A DNA stretch of 8,772 nucleotides from the NCBI GenBank assembly GCA_018895675.1, contig JAHIOG010000670.1:1-8772 (forward strand). Reading direction: 5' to 3'. The translations under genes and the position numbers were made by a program. Below, piece by piece: positions 1 to 5,967 of this stretch. The notes below the pieces were generated by a model, which made no database searches, was not told the DNA's origin, and was given only the letters and a program-made list of their open reading frames with translations. This stretch comes from a bacterium (GTDB lineage Bacteria > Fidelibacterota > UBA2242). Every line of letters begins with the position of its first letter. Position 1 is the first letter of the stretch.

Positions 1-43
1 AAAACGGCGCGGATAATAAATTAACCATAAAAAGGAATTTGCA

Positions 44-1045
44 ATGGTATTTAATCTAAGAAACCGGCATTTCCTGAAGGAACTGGACTTCACCTCCCAG
101 GAACTGCAATTCTTGTTGAAGCTCTCTACTGATTTGAAGGCAGCCAAGTATGCAGGCATTGAGGAACAACGGCTCAAAGGCAAGAATATCGTGCTGATCT
201 TTGAGAAAGCCTCCACCCGCACGCGTTGTGCCTTTGAAGTGGCTGCGTATGACCAGGGCGCTCATGTGACCTATCTTGAGCCAACTGGATCACAACTGGG
301 CAGCAAAGAGTCGCTTAAGGACACTGCCAGGGTGTTGGGCAGAATGTACGATGGAATTGAGTATCGTGGCTTTGGGCAGGAGCGCGTGGAATTGCTGGCT
401 AAATATGCTGGCGTTCCGGTCTGGAATGGCTTGACGAATGAATTCCATCCCACCCAGATCCTGGCTGATCTATTAACCATGTCGGAGCACAGCGATAAGC
501 CCCTCCCACAGGTAAAACTGGCTTACCTGGGGGATGCGCGCTATAACATGGGCAACTCCCTGCTGATCGGTGCAGCCAAAATGGGTATGGATTTCCGTGT
601 GGTTGCTCCTAATTCGGTGCAACCAGCCGCCTCCCTGGTAGAGACTGCCCTGGAAATAGCAAAGGAAACTGGCGCCAAGATCACATTGACAGAAGATCTG
701 GACAGCGGGGTCAAGGACTGTGATTTTATTGAAACCGATGTTTGGGTTTCGATGGGCGAACCGGCCAATGTATGGGAGGAGCGTATCAAATTACTCTCTC
801 CATACCAGGTCAATACCGCTGTAATGGAAAAAACCAGGAATCCGCAGGCAAAGTTTCTCCACTGCCTTCCATCTTTCCATAACCGTGAGACCAAGGTTGG
901 CGAAGAAATCTTCCAAAAATTTGGTCTGGAGTCAATGGAAGTCGCGGAAGAAGTCTTTGAATCACCTGCCTCGGTTGTTTTTGACGAGGCCGAAAATAGG
1001 ATCCATACGATCAAGGCGGTCATGGTAGCCACTCTGGGCTGCTGA
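44..1045 (+). CDS. argF: Ornithine carbamoyltransferase (333 aa)
   Basis: Transfers the carbamoyl group between carbamoyl phosphate and ornithine, giving citrulline and phosphate; it is cytoplasmic and normally trimeric. The protein matches E. coli ArgF (from memory) nearly end to end. Visible signatures are the carbamoyl-phosphate loop STRTRC (57-62), HPTQ (135-138), the ornithine-binding residues N168, D232, S236 and M237 in GDARYNMGNS and DVWVSMGE, and the catalytic HCLP (273-276). Length is normal for the family. AAAGGA at about 31-36 sits 7 bases before the ATG. It lies 58 bp upstream of a COG2403-type GTPase, probably in one transcription unit. The sequence alone does not say whether it works in arginine synthesis or in the catabolic arginine deiminase direction (ArcB); no carbamate kinase or arginine deiminase gene is visible. 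GDARYNM has Tyr where E. coli has Asn next to the substrate Asn, which is probably natural variation. Confidence 0.96.
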   Translation: MVFNLRNRHFLKELDFTSQELQFLLKLSTDLKAAKYAGIEEQRLKGKNIVLIFEKASTRTRCAFEVAAYDQGAHVTYLEPTGSQLGSKESLKDTARVLGRMYDGIEYRGFGQERVELLAKYAGVPVWNGLTNEFHPTQILADLLTMSEHSDKPLPQVKLAYLGDARYNMGNSLLIGAAKMGMDFRVVAPNSVQPAASLVETALEIAKETGAKITLTEDLDSGVKDCDFIETDVWVSMGEPANVWEERIKLLSPYQVNTAVMEKTRNPQAKFLHCLPSFHNRETKVGEEIFQKFGLESMEVAEEVFESPASVVFDEAENRIHTIKAVMVATLGC

Positions 1046-1103
1046 TCCGCATAAACTGAATACAGTAAACCAATCAGAAACCAAAGCATAAACGGAGGAA
1101 CCA

Positions 1104-2444
1104 ATGAGTAAAAGAAGAGTGATCATCATCGGCGCAGCTGGAAGAGATTTCCACAACTTTAATACCTATTATCGTAACAACGAGGCTTATGAGGTGGTTG
1201 CCTTTACGGCTGCACAGATCCCGGATATTTCCGGACGCTCGTATCCTGCCGAGCTGGCTGGCAAGTTTTATCCGAAAGGCATCCCTATTTACGATGAGAA
1301 GGATTTGCCTAAACTGATTAAGGAGTTGAAAGCCGATGAGTGCGTCTTCTCCTACAGCGATGTCACCTATCAGAGAGTGATGGGGACGGGAGCAATCGTA
1401 GAAGCCGCGGGAGCCAGCTTTACCATGTTGGGTCCCAAAGATACCCAGCTTAAGAGCACCAAGCCAGTGATATCTGTCTGTGCAGTCCGGACTGGTTGCG
1501 GTAAAAGCCAGACCTCCCGCCGGGTGATTGAGATCTTGATGGCAAAAGGCTTGAAGGTTGTTGCCGTCCGCCATCCCATGCCTTACGGCGACTTGGTTGA
1601 GCAGAAAGTCCAGCGTTTTGCTGAAATATCCGACCTTGCCAAGCACAAGTGCACGGTTGAGGAGATGGAAGAATATGAGCCGCACGTGGTGCGTGGAAAT
1701 GTCATCTATGCCGGTGTCGATTATGAGGCCATTCTCCGGGCTGCCGAGAAGGACCCGAAGGGTTGCGATGTGATCCTGTGGGACGGGGGCAACAACGACT
1801 TCCCGTTCTATGTATCCGACCTGCATGTGACCGTAGTGGACCCGCTGAGACCGGGGCATGAGGTGAGCTATTATCCTGGGGAGATCACCTTGAGGATAGC
1901 GGATGTGGTGGTGATCAACAAGATCGACAGTGCGGACTTGGCGTCAATAAATATTGTGCGCAAGAATGTTGCCAGGGTGAATCCCAAGGCGGTGGTGGTG
2001 GATGCAGTATCGACCCTGGATGTGGATGATCCATCCGTGATCAGGGGTAAGATGGTACTGGCGGTTGAGGATGGACCGACGCTGACGCATGGTGAGATGA
2101 AGATTGGGGCAGGGGTGGTGGCGGCGCAGAAGTTTGGCGCTAAGGGGCTTGTAGACCCGCGGCCCTACATTGTCGGCAGGCTGAAAGAGACCTTTGAGCA
2201 GTATCCGGATATCGGCATACTACTGCCAGCGCAGGGCTACGGTGAGGTGATGTTGAAAGACCTGGAAGCCACGATCAACAACACGAAGTGTGATTCGGTG
2301 GTTGTTGGCACGCCGATCGATCTTAGCCGCATCATGAAGATGAATAAGCCAAGCACGCGGGTGTATTACAACCTGCAGGAGATAGGGCGGCCCAATCTAG
2401 ATGAAGTTCTGGGAGACTTTATAAAGAAGTACAAATTAGGCTAG
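1104..2444 (+). CDS. P-loop GTPase resembling cyclic 2,3-diphosphoglycerate synthetase (COG2403-like, 446 aa)
   Basis: A soluble NTP-binding protein of the bacterial family usually annotated as cyclic 2,3-diphosphoglycerate synthetase or 'predicted GTPase'. The archaeal namesake makes the cyclic phosphoanhydride of 2,3-diphosphoglycerate using ATP; the function of the bacterial members is, to my knowledge, unproven. Visible are an N-terminal Rossmann-like segment (VIIIGAAGRDFHNFN, 6-20), a P-loop RTGCGKSQTS (129-138), a conserved HPMPYGDL (157-164), a Walker B/DxxG-like stretch WDGGNNDF (226-233) and the guanine-specificity-like NKID (272-275). Length is close to that of the archaeal enzyme (about 460 aa). 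GGAGG at 1094-1098 is 5 bases before the ATG and supports this start. The position directly after ornithine carbamoyltransferase hints at a link with carbamoyl-phosphate or acyl-phosphate chemistry, but that is inference. Confidence 0.85.
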   Translation: MSKRRVIIIGAAGRDFHNFNTYYRNNEAYEVVAFTAAQIPDISGRSYPAELAGKFYPKGIPIYDEKDLPKLIKELKADECVFSYSDVTYQRVMGTGAIVEAAGASFTMLGPKDTQLKSTKPVISVCAVRTGCGKSQTSRRVIEILMAKGLKVVAVRHPMPYGDLVEQKVQRFAEISDLAKHKCTVEEMEEYEPHVVRGNVIYAGVDYEAILRAAEKDPKGCDVILWDGGNNDFPFYVSDLHVTVVDPLRPGHEVSYYPGEITLRIADVVVINKIDSADLASINIVRKNVARVNPKAVVVDAVSTLDVDDPSVIRGKMVLAVEDGPTLTHGEMKIGAGVVAAQKFGAKGLVDPRPYIVGRLKETFEQYPDIGILLPAQGYGEVMLKDLEATINNTKCDSVVVGTPIDLSRIMKMNKPSTRVYYNLQEIGRPNLDEVLGDFIKKYKLG

Positions 2445-2449
2445 ACCAG

Positions 2450-2497
2450 ATAGAGCCTCTCTAAAGTTACTTAAATAGGGAGGCTCTATTTCGATTT
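2450..2497 (+). terminator. Intrinsic terminator after the GTPase gene
   Basis: The arms ATAGAGCCTCTCT (2450-2462) and AGGGAGGCTCTAT (2477-2489) pair over 13 bp with a single G-T wobble around a 14-nt loop. The T-rich TTCGATTT follows at 2490-2497. It starts 6 bases after the GTPase stop codon and should end the upstream transcription unit. The right arm contains GGGAGG, which mimics a ribosome binding site for the next gene but would be base-paired. Confidence 0.85.
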
Positions 2498-2499
2498 AC

Positions 2500-3819
2500 T
2501 TGATGGAAAATTCCTTTATGAAAGAATCTGTTGGCTATTCTGATCTGATCCAATTTGGTATTGACCCCTTGGCTCCTGATAGCTCGAAGGAGGGGACGAA
2601 ATTTCGGATTTACCAGGCAAGCGGAGTATATCTGCATACAACAAATAATCTGCAAATAATGGATTTTACAGCTGGTAAAAACGGGAACAATTTAGGTCAT
2701 AATCATCCCAAGGTATTATCTGCTGCTGTAAACCAGATGGAGAAATATTCTCGCAGCGCTGGAAATTTTGATAATTCCAAAACGATCTATCAATTAAGAA
2801 AGTCCCTGTCAGGATTATTACCCCTGGGCCTGGATTCTTTCTTTTTCACTAATACAGAAGAAGAGGCTGTTAGATATGCGGTCTGGTTGGCACAAACTAT
2901 AACGAAACGCTCTGCGGTTATCAGGATTAAATATTGCCAACGTAGGCAGCAAATGAATACTAATAATCCATCTCTGATAAAGGCTGAATATAAGGTTCAG
3001 GATTACAACTCGGACCCCTCAACTTATTATGTTGAGTGTTGTATTTCGCCCAAAAATATATCCGAGATAACGATAGAGATCATAATCTCTGAGCTTTTAT
3101 CTTGCATTCGAGATCTTATTTGCCCGCCCACGACACCTGCTAAGATCTCTGCAATCATTGTCGAGCTGGGGGAAGAAGACAATGGTTTCCTTCTCCCTCC
3201 CGCTTTCTTTTTCTCTGCTCTCCGTTATTTGTGTGATCGTTATAGAGTTTTATTTATTTTAGATGAAAGGGCAACAGCAATTGGACGGACAGGAAGGATG
3301 TTGGCTTCACAGGCTTTGGATGTGAAGCCAGATCTGACAATTGTCGGGAAAGGGATCGCAAATGGATATTCGTTAGGTTGTGTTGTTATTAAACACGGTA
3401 TAGTTCCAGGGCTATTGGAAGGCGGATGGAATGAAATTGAAGTTGACCCCATTTCATGTGCTGCTGCCTTGGCTACTTTAGATGTTATTTATACGGAGAA
3501 TCTACTGAAGAACTGTCGCGAGATGGGTGACCGATTGCTCGCCGGCCTTCATGTTTTGCAAAAAAGATTTCCCATTATCGAAGATGTCCGAGGAGCAGGT
3601 TTAAACTTAACTCTGGAGTTTATCCAGATGGAGAATAATTCTTCCTCCAAGTCATCTGCGGCCTGGGATCTGGTTTGCTTCTCTCTAGAACAGGGCCTGT
3701 TAACTTATTGCGCCGGCTCGCGGAGTCGGGCTGTTTGCATGATACCACCATTAAACGTGACAGAAGATCAAGTAGATAGCGCGCTTCGTATCCTTGGGCA
3801 GGGCCTTGAGAGAATATAA
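2500..3819 (+). CDS. Divergent class III (PLP-dependent) aminotransferase / dialkylglycine decarboxylase-like protein (439 aa)
   Basis: The fold type I class III aminotransferase pattern is kept along the whole length: MDFTAGKNGNNLGHNHP (54-70), LFILDERATAIGRTG (251-265) with the pyridine-nitrogen Asp (D255), VGKGIANGYSLG (282-293) with the Schiff-base Lys (K284), GDRLLAGL (343-350), EDVRGAGLNL (361-370) and a C-terminal IPPLNVTEDQVDSAL (415-429). The closest family I can recall is 2,2-dialkylglycine decarboxylase. Several signatures are changed: TNTEEEA (117-123) in place of the SGAEA phosphate loop, no WHG/FHG motif near 145, ELGEEDNGF (222-230) for EP.....GG, ERA in place of EAQ or EVQ after D255, EIEVDP in place of T..SDP or TFGGNP, and VCMIPP where an Arg normally binds the substrate carboxylate. 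The frame is intact, so it is probably a working gene with altered chemistry rather than a pseudogene. It is more AT-rich than its neighbours. The start could be TTG 2500, ATG 2503 or ATG 2518; ATG 2503 is the most conventional. None has a free ribosome binding site. Confidence 0.8.
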   Translation: MMENSFMKESVGYSDLIQFGIDPLAPDSSKEGTKFRIYQASGVYLHTTNNLQIMDFTAGKNGNNLGHNHPKVLSAAVNQMEKYSRSAGNFDNSKTIYQLRKSLSGLLPLGLDSFFFTNTEEEAVRYAVWLAQTITKRSAVIRIKYCQRRQQMNTNNPSLIKAEYKVQDYNSDPSTYYVECCISPKNISEITIEIIISELLSCIRDLICPPTTPAKISAIIVELGEEDNGFLLPPAFFFSALRYLCDRYRVLFILDERATAIGRTGRMLASQALDVKPDLTIVGKGIANGYSLGCVVIKHGIVPGLLEGGWNEIEVDPISCAAALATLDVIYTENLLKNCREMGDRLLAGLHVLQKRFPIIEDVRGAGLNLTLEFIQMENNSSSKSSAAWDLVCFSLEQGLLTYCAGSRSRAVCMIPPLNVTEDQVDSALRILGQGLERI

Positions 3820-3865
3820 AATATGCCATGTTGGCTGGAGACATTGCTACTCCTACTTGGATTAG

Positions 3866-3883
3866 TGACTCCACTGCAAAAAC
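3866..3883 (+). repeat. Left terminal inverted repeat of the IS1182-family element
   Basis: TGACTCCACTGCAAAAAC. It pairs with the complement of 5848-5865 (TGACTCTTCTGCAATAAC) at 15 of 18 positions. The two ends are placed correctly: 124 bp before the transposase start and 25 bp after its stop. Confidence 0.75.
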
Positions 3884-3938
3884 GACTGGACAAAATTCAT
3901 CCAAATTGCACCCTCCTCAAAATGGGCAAATCTTAATA

Positions 3939-3956
3939 CCGAGTAGGTGCTGCGCA
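3939..3956 (+). repeat. 18-bp unit, copy 1 (+ orientation)
   Basis: CCGAGTAGGTGCTGCGCA, in the untranslated leader of the insertion sequence between its left end and the transposase start. It is identical to copy 3 and is the reverse complement of copies 2 and 4. With copy 2 it could form an 18-bp stem around a 38-nt loop. Confidence 0.9.
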
Positions 3957-3994
3957 TAATCAGGCCATCCCAATCTCGAGGTCTGAACGATGTT

Positions 3995-4012
3995 TGCGCA
4001 GCACCTACTCGG
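3995..4012 (-). repeat. 18-bp unit, copy 2 (- orientation), inside the transposase N-terminus
   Basis: TGCGCAGCACCTACTCGG, the exact reverse complement of copy 1. It begins 5 bases after the first base of the transposase ATG and is read as AQHLLG. Removing copies 2 and 3 gives a plausible IS1182 N-terminus, MFKKNHHHLQIPLTSHVDD. With copy 3 it forms a perfect 18-bp inverted repeat around a 22-nt loop. Confidence 0.9.
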
Positions 4013-4034
4013 CAAGAAAAACCACCATCACCTG

Positions 4035-4052
4035 CCGAGTAGGTGCTGCGCA
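4035..4052 (+). repeat. 18-bp unit, copy 3 (+ orientation), inside the transposase N-terminus
   Basis: CCGAGTAGGTGCTGCGCA, read in the transposase frame as PSRCCA just before QIPLTSHVDDLPEK. It is in frame and adds six residues. It pairs with copy 2 on one side (22-nt loop) and copy 4 on the other (83-nt loop). Confidence 0.9.
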
Positions 4053-4135
4053 CAAATTCCGCTCACCAGCCACGTAGACGACCTGCCCGAGAAACTCCGC
4101 AAACGCCTGGAGAACTCCTGGGCTGGCACATTCTA

Positions 4136-4153
4136 TGCGCAGCACCTACTCGG
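4136..4153 (-). repeat. 18-bp unit, copy 4 (- orientation), splitting a conserved transposase motif
   Basis: TGCGCAGCACCTACTCGG lies between GTFY and REFFCRLDE. In the IS1182 proteins I recall, GTFYREFFCR is continuous, so the six residues AQHLLG are an insertion. Taking out exactly 18 bases gives TTC TAT CGG GAG TTC (FYREF). This is the clearest evidence that the unit is an insert and not part of the original gene. Confidence 0.92.
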
Positions 4154-4382
4154 TCGGGAGTTCTTCTGCCGCCTGGATGAAAAACCGTTTGAAGTCTTGT
4201 ACGCCGATTTCCCCTCGCGTCCGAACGAGCCGGTCAATGTGCTGGTCGGATTGGAATATCTAAAAGCAGGCAACGGCTGGACGGACGAAGAGATGTACGA
4301 CATGTTCTGTTATGACGTGCAGGTGCGCTATGCGCTTGGCTATCGTCAGTTGGGCGAAGGCGACTTCGAGTTGCGCACGCTG

Positions 4383-4398
4383 CCGAAGGCCTACTCGG
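4383..4398. repeat. 16-bp relative of the 18-bp unit, frameshifting the transposase
   Basis: CCGAAGGCCTACTCGG interrupts ELRTL-YYFRERLSRHMQ. Removing it gives CTG TAC TAC TTC CGC and a continuous protein. Its right nine bases, CCTACTCGG, are the same as the end of the 18-bp unit. Adding GT after the first four bases would make the perfect 18-bp palindrome CCGAGTAGGCCTACTCGG. The simplest reading is an in-frame 18-bp insert that later lost two bases, breaking the gene. Confidence 0.8.
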
Positions 4399-4525
4399 TA
4401 CTACTTCCGCGAACGCTTGAGCCGACACATGCAGGAAACAGGCGTCAACTTGTTGGATGGAGCCTTCGAGCAGGTGACCGATGCGCAGATTGCGGCCTTT
4501 CAGCTCAAAACGGGCAAACAGCGGA

Positions 4526-4573
4526 CACCTGCCCCCCGGACTGCATGGGGCAGGCTTGCCGCAGGTGCAAGTG
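4526..4573. repeat. 48-bp hairpin-forming insert just before the first catalytic Asp
   Basis: IS1182 transposases usually read KTGKQRMDST. Here KTGKQR and DST are separated by 17 codons; removing these 48 bases restores ATG GAT (M-D). The insert contains CCTGCCCC (4528-4535) pairing with GGGGCAGG (4547-4554), and CACCTGC (4526-4532) can instead pair with GCAGGTG (4561-4567). It has no obvious similarity to the 18-bp unit, so it may be a different small repeat family. It leaves the frame intact but should disturb the active site. Confidence 0.7.
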
Positions 4574-5710
4574 TGGATAGCACGCAAGTGGCGAGCAACA
4601 TTCGGCGAATGGGGCGGGTGCAGTTGCTGGTGGAAGTGCTGCAACGGGTGCAGCGCATGCTCAACGAGGTTGACCAGGAGCGCTATGCGGAAGCGTTTGC
4701 GCCGTACCTCAAAGGACATGCCGGGCATTCGTATACCGGATGAAGCGCGAAGAAACAGGGACGCACTTGCAACGGATTGGCGAATTCATGCAGCGCTTAT
4801 TGAGCGAACTGAAGCCAGCCTACGCCGCCGAGCCGGTCTACCAGGTGCTGGAACGCGTCTTTGGCGAACACTTCCAGGTGAAAGAAACGGATGTAGAGAC
4901 CAAACCCAACGAGGCCCTCAGCGCCGTTAGCCTGCAATCGCCGGACGACTTGGAAGCCACCTACCGTGAAAAACGCGGCCAGGGCTACCAGGGCTACGTT
5001 GCCAACCTGACCGAGACCTGCGACCCAGAGAACCAACTGCAACTGATCACCAAAGTGCAGACCGCGCCCAACGCCACCGACGACAGCCAGCTGCTGGCCG
5101 AAGCGCTGCCTGACCTGAAGGAACGCACTGGCCTGGAGACGATCTACACCGACGGCGGGCATGGCGGCCCGCAGGCGGACAAGGCTCTGCAGGAACAGCA
5201 TGTCGAACACCTCCAGACGGCCATTCGCGGGCGCATCCCTAACCCGGACAAACTGCATCTGTCGGACTTCACGCTCAAACTCAACGAAGATGGCAAACCG
5301 GTAGGAGCCATCTGCCCAGAGCAACAGAGCGTACCGGTTCAAACCAGCAGCCAACAAAAAGCCTTCGTCGCCCACTTTGCCGCTGAAACATGCGCGGCCT
5401 GTCCATTGCTCGACAAGTGTCTTGTCAAATTGGGCAAACGCGATGCGCAGTATCACCTGCGCTTCACCCAGACCGAAGCTCAGGCCTCTGAACGACGACG
5501 ACGCAGCCAGGAACAACGGAAAGAAAGCCGCAACTTACGAGCCGCCGTCGAAGCCACCGTCCGCAGCGTCAAACATCCTTTCCCGGCCGGCAAATTGCCG
5601 GTGCGGGGTAAGTTCCGAGTTGCCTGTATGTTGATTGGTTCTGCCGCTATAGCCAACATAGGGCGTATTCAACGCTATCTGGAAGGCACAAGAAAGGCAG
5701 AAAAACTACA

Positions 5711-5766
5711 AAATACCGCTCCAGGGCAGGGAAAAATCGCCCTGCAACAGCCCGGTATTTCTTTTT
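5711..5766 (+). terminator. Nested hairpin followed by a T-run near the transposase 3' end
   Basis: AAATACCG (5711-5718) pairs with CGGTATTT (5753-5760). Inside, CAGGGC (5722-5727) pairs with GCCCTG (5739-5744). CTTTTT follows at 5761-5766. It has the layout of an intrinsic terminator but lies within the open frame, upstream of the stop at 5838-5840. Either it ends transcripts early or it is another inserted palindrome. Confidence 0.5.
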
Positions 5767-5847
5767 GTGCTTTCGCAAAAACCGTCTGGGCGACCCTGTA
5801 CCGCTTGGCAAAGCCACCAGCGCTAGCGGCAAGTTGGTAAAGTGCGA

Positions 5848-5865
5848 GTTATTGCAGAAGAGTCA
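5848..5865 (-). repeat. Right terminal inverted repeat of the IS1182-family element
   Basis: GTTATTGCAGAAGAGTCA, complementary to the left end 3866-3883 at 15 of 18 positions. The outermost six bases (GAGTCA/TGACTC) and the core TTGCAG/CTGCAA are perfect. Confidence 0.75.
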
Positions 5866-5967
5866 TAATATAGAATAAGTGCATATACCCCACCCACTCC
5901 CCCACCGGCATCCGTCCATGTGGAAGAACCAATTTGACCCGCAACCGACCCTAGAAAAGGAGAAACC

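Larger units (their letters stand above)
3990..5840 (+). pseudogene. IS1182-family DDE transposase, broken by a small insertion and a 1-base deletion
   Basis: Three fragments in two reading frames together make one IS1182-type transposase. Fragment one (3990 to about 4382) carries the N-terminal domain: DDLPEKLRKRLENSWAGTFY, then SRPNEPVNVLVGLEYLKAG and YDVQVRYALGYRQLGEG. Fragment two (about 4399-4727, +1 frame) runs from YYFRERLSRHMQETG through DSTQVASNIRRMGR, which holds the first catalytic Asp (codon 4576). Fragment three (about 4728-5840, original frame) runs from FVYRMKREE through SLQSPDDLEATYREKRG, YTDGGHGG (second Asp, codon 5151), a CxxC...C cysteine cluster near 5392-5424 and NLRAAVEATVRSVKHPF (Glu, codon 5550). 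The first shift comes from a 16-bp insert at 4383-4398. The second, at about 4727, is one missing base and brings the frame back. Three in-frame 18-bp inserts and one in-frame 48-bp insert are also present. The catalytic triad codons survive, but no complete protein can be read. Confidence 0.88.
3866..5865 (+). mobile_element. IS1182-family insertion sequence, degraded (about 2.0 kb)
   Basis: The limits come from imperfect terminal inverted repeats (3866-3883 and 5848-5865) that flank a transposase gene of the IS1182 type. The element sits in an intergenic gap: its left end is 46 bp after the aminotransferase stop and its right end 102 bp before the iron-sulfur gene. No convincing target duplication is visible (left flank TTAG, right flank TAAT). 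It is GC-rich compared with the aminotransferase gene on its left. It is probably immobile by itself because the transposase is frameshifted. It carries six short inserted segments described separately; without them it would be about 1.86 kb. Confidence 0.85.

Noticed and set aside
541..1104. Long open frames on the minus strand opposite argF, the GTPase gene and hypB
   Set aside because: They are antisense shadows of well-identified genes, with no ribosome binding sites or family resemblance.
2587..2610. AAGGAGGGG as the true ribosome binding site of the aminotransferase
   Set aside because: No ATG, GTG or TTG lies at a usable distance in frame (only ATT 2608), and starting there would be inside the conserved N-terminal region.
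3847..3865. CCTACTTGG (3852-3860) as a further copy of the 18-bp unit outside the IS
   Set aside because: It matches the 9-base half at 8 of 9 positions, but the remaining half does not match (about 11 of 18 overall); chance is likely.
3823..3936. A 37-codon open frame after the aminotransferase gene
   Set aside because: It crosses the left end of the insertion sequence, has no ribosome binding site, and shows no recognisable family.
3939..4153. The four 18-bp repeats as a CRISPR array
   Set aside because: Orientation alternates, spacers are 38, 22 and 83 bp, and the intervening sequence is transposase coding sequence; no cas genes are near.
3862..5869. Target-site duplication flanking the IS1182 element
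   Set aside because: The adjacent flanks TTAG and TAAT are not direct repeats, and no longer duplication was found by eye.
5848..5876. An outward promoter at the right end of the IS (TTGCAG with TAATAT or TAGAAT) driving the iron-sulfur gene
   Set aside because: A -10-like TAATAT is present just outside the element, but no -35 element lies at 16-18 bp from it; spacings of 8 and 13 bp are unsuitable.
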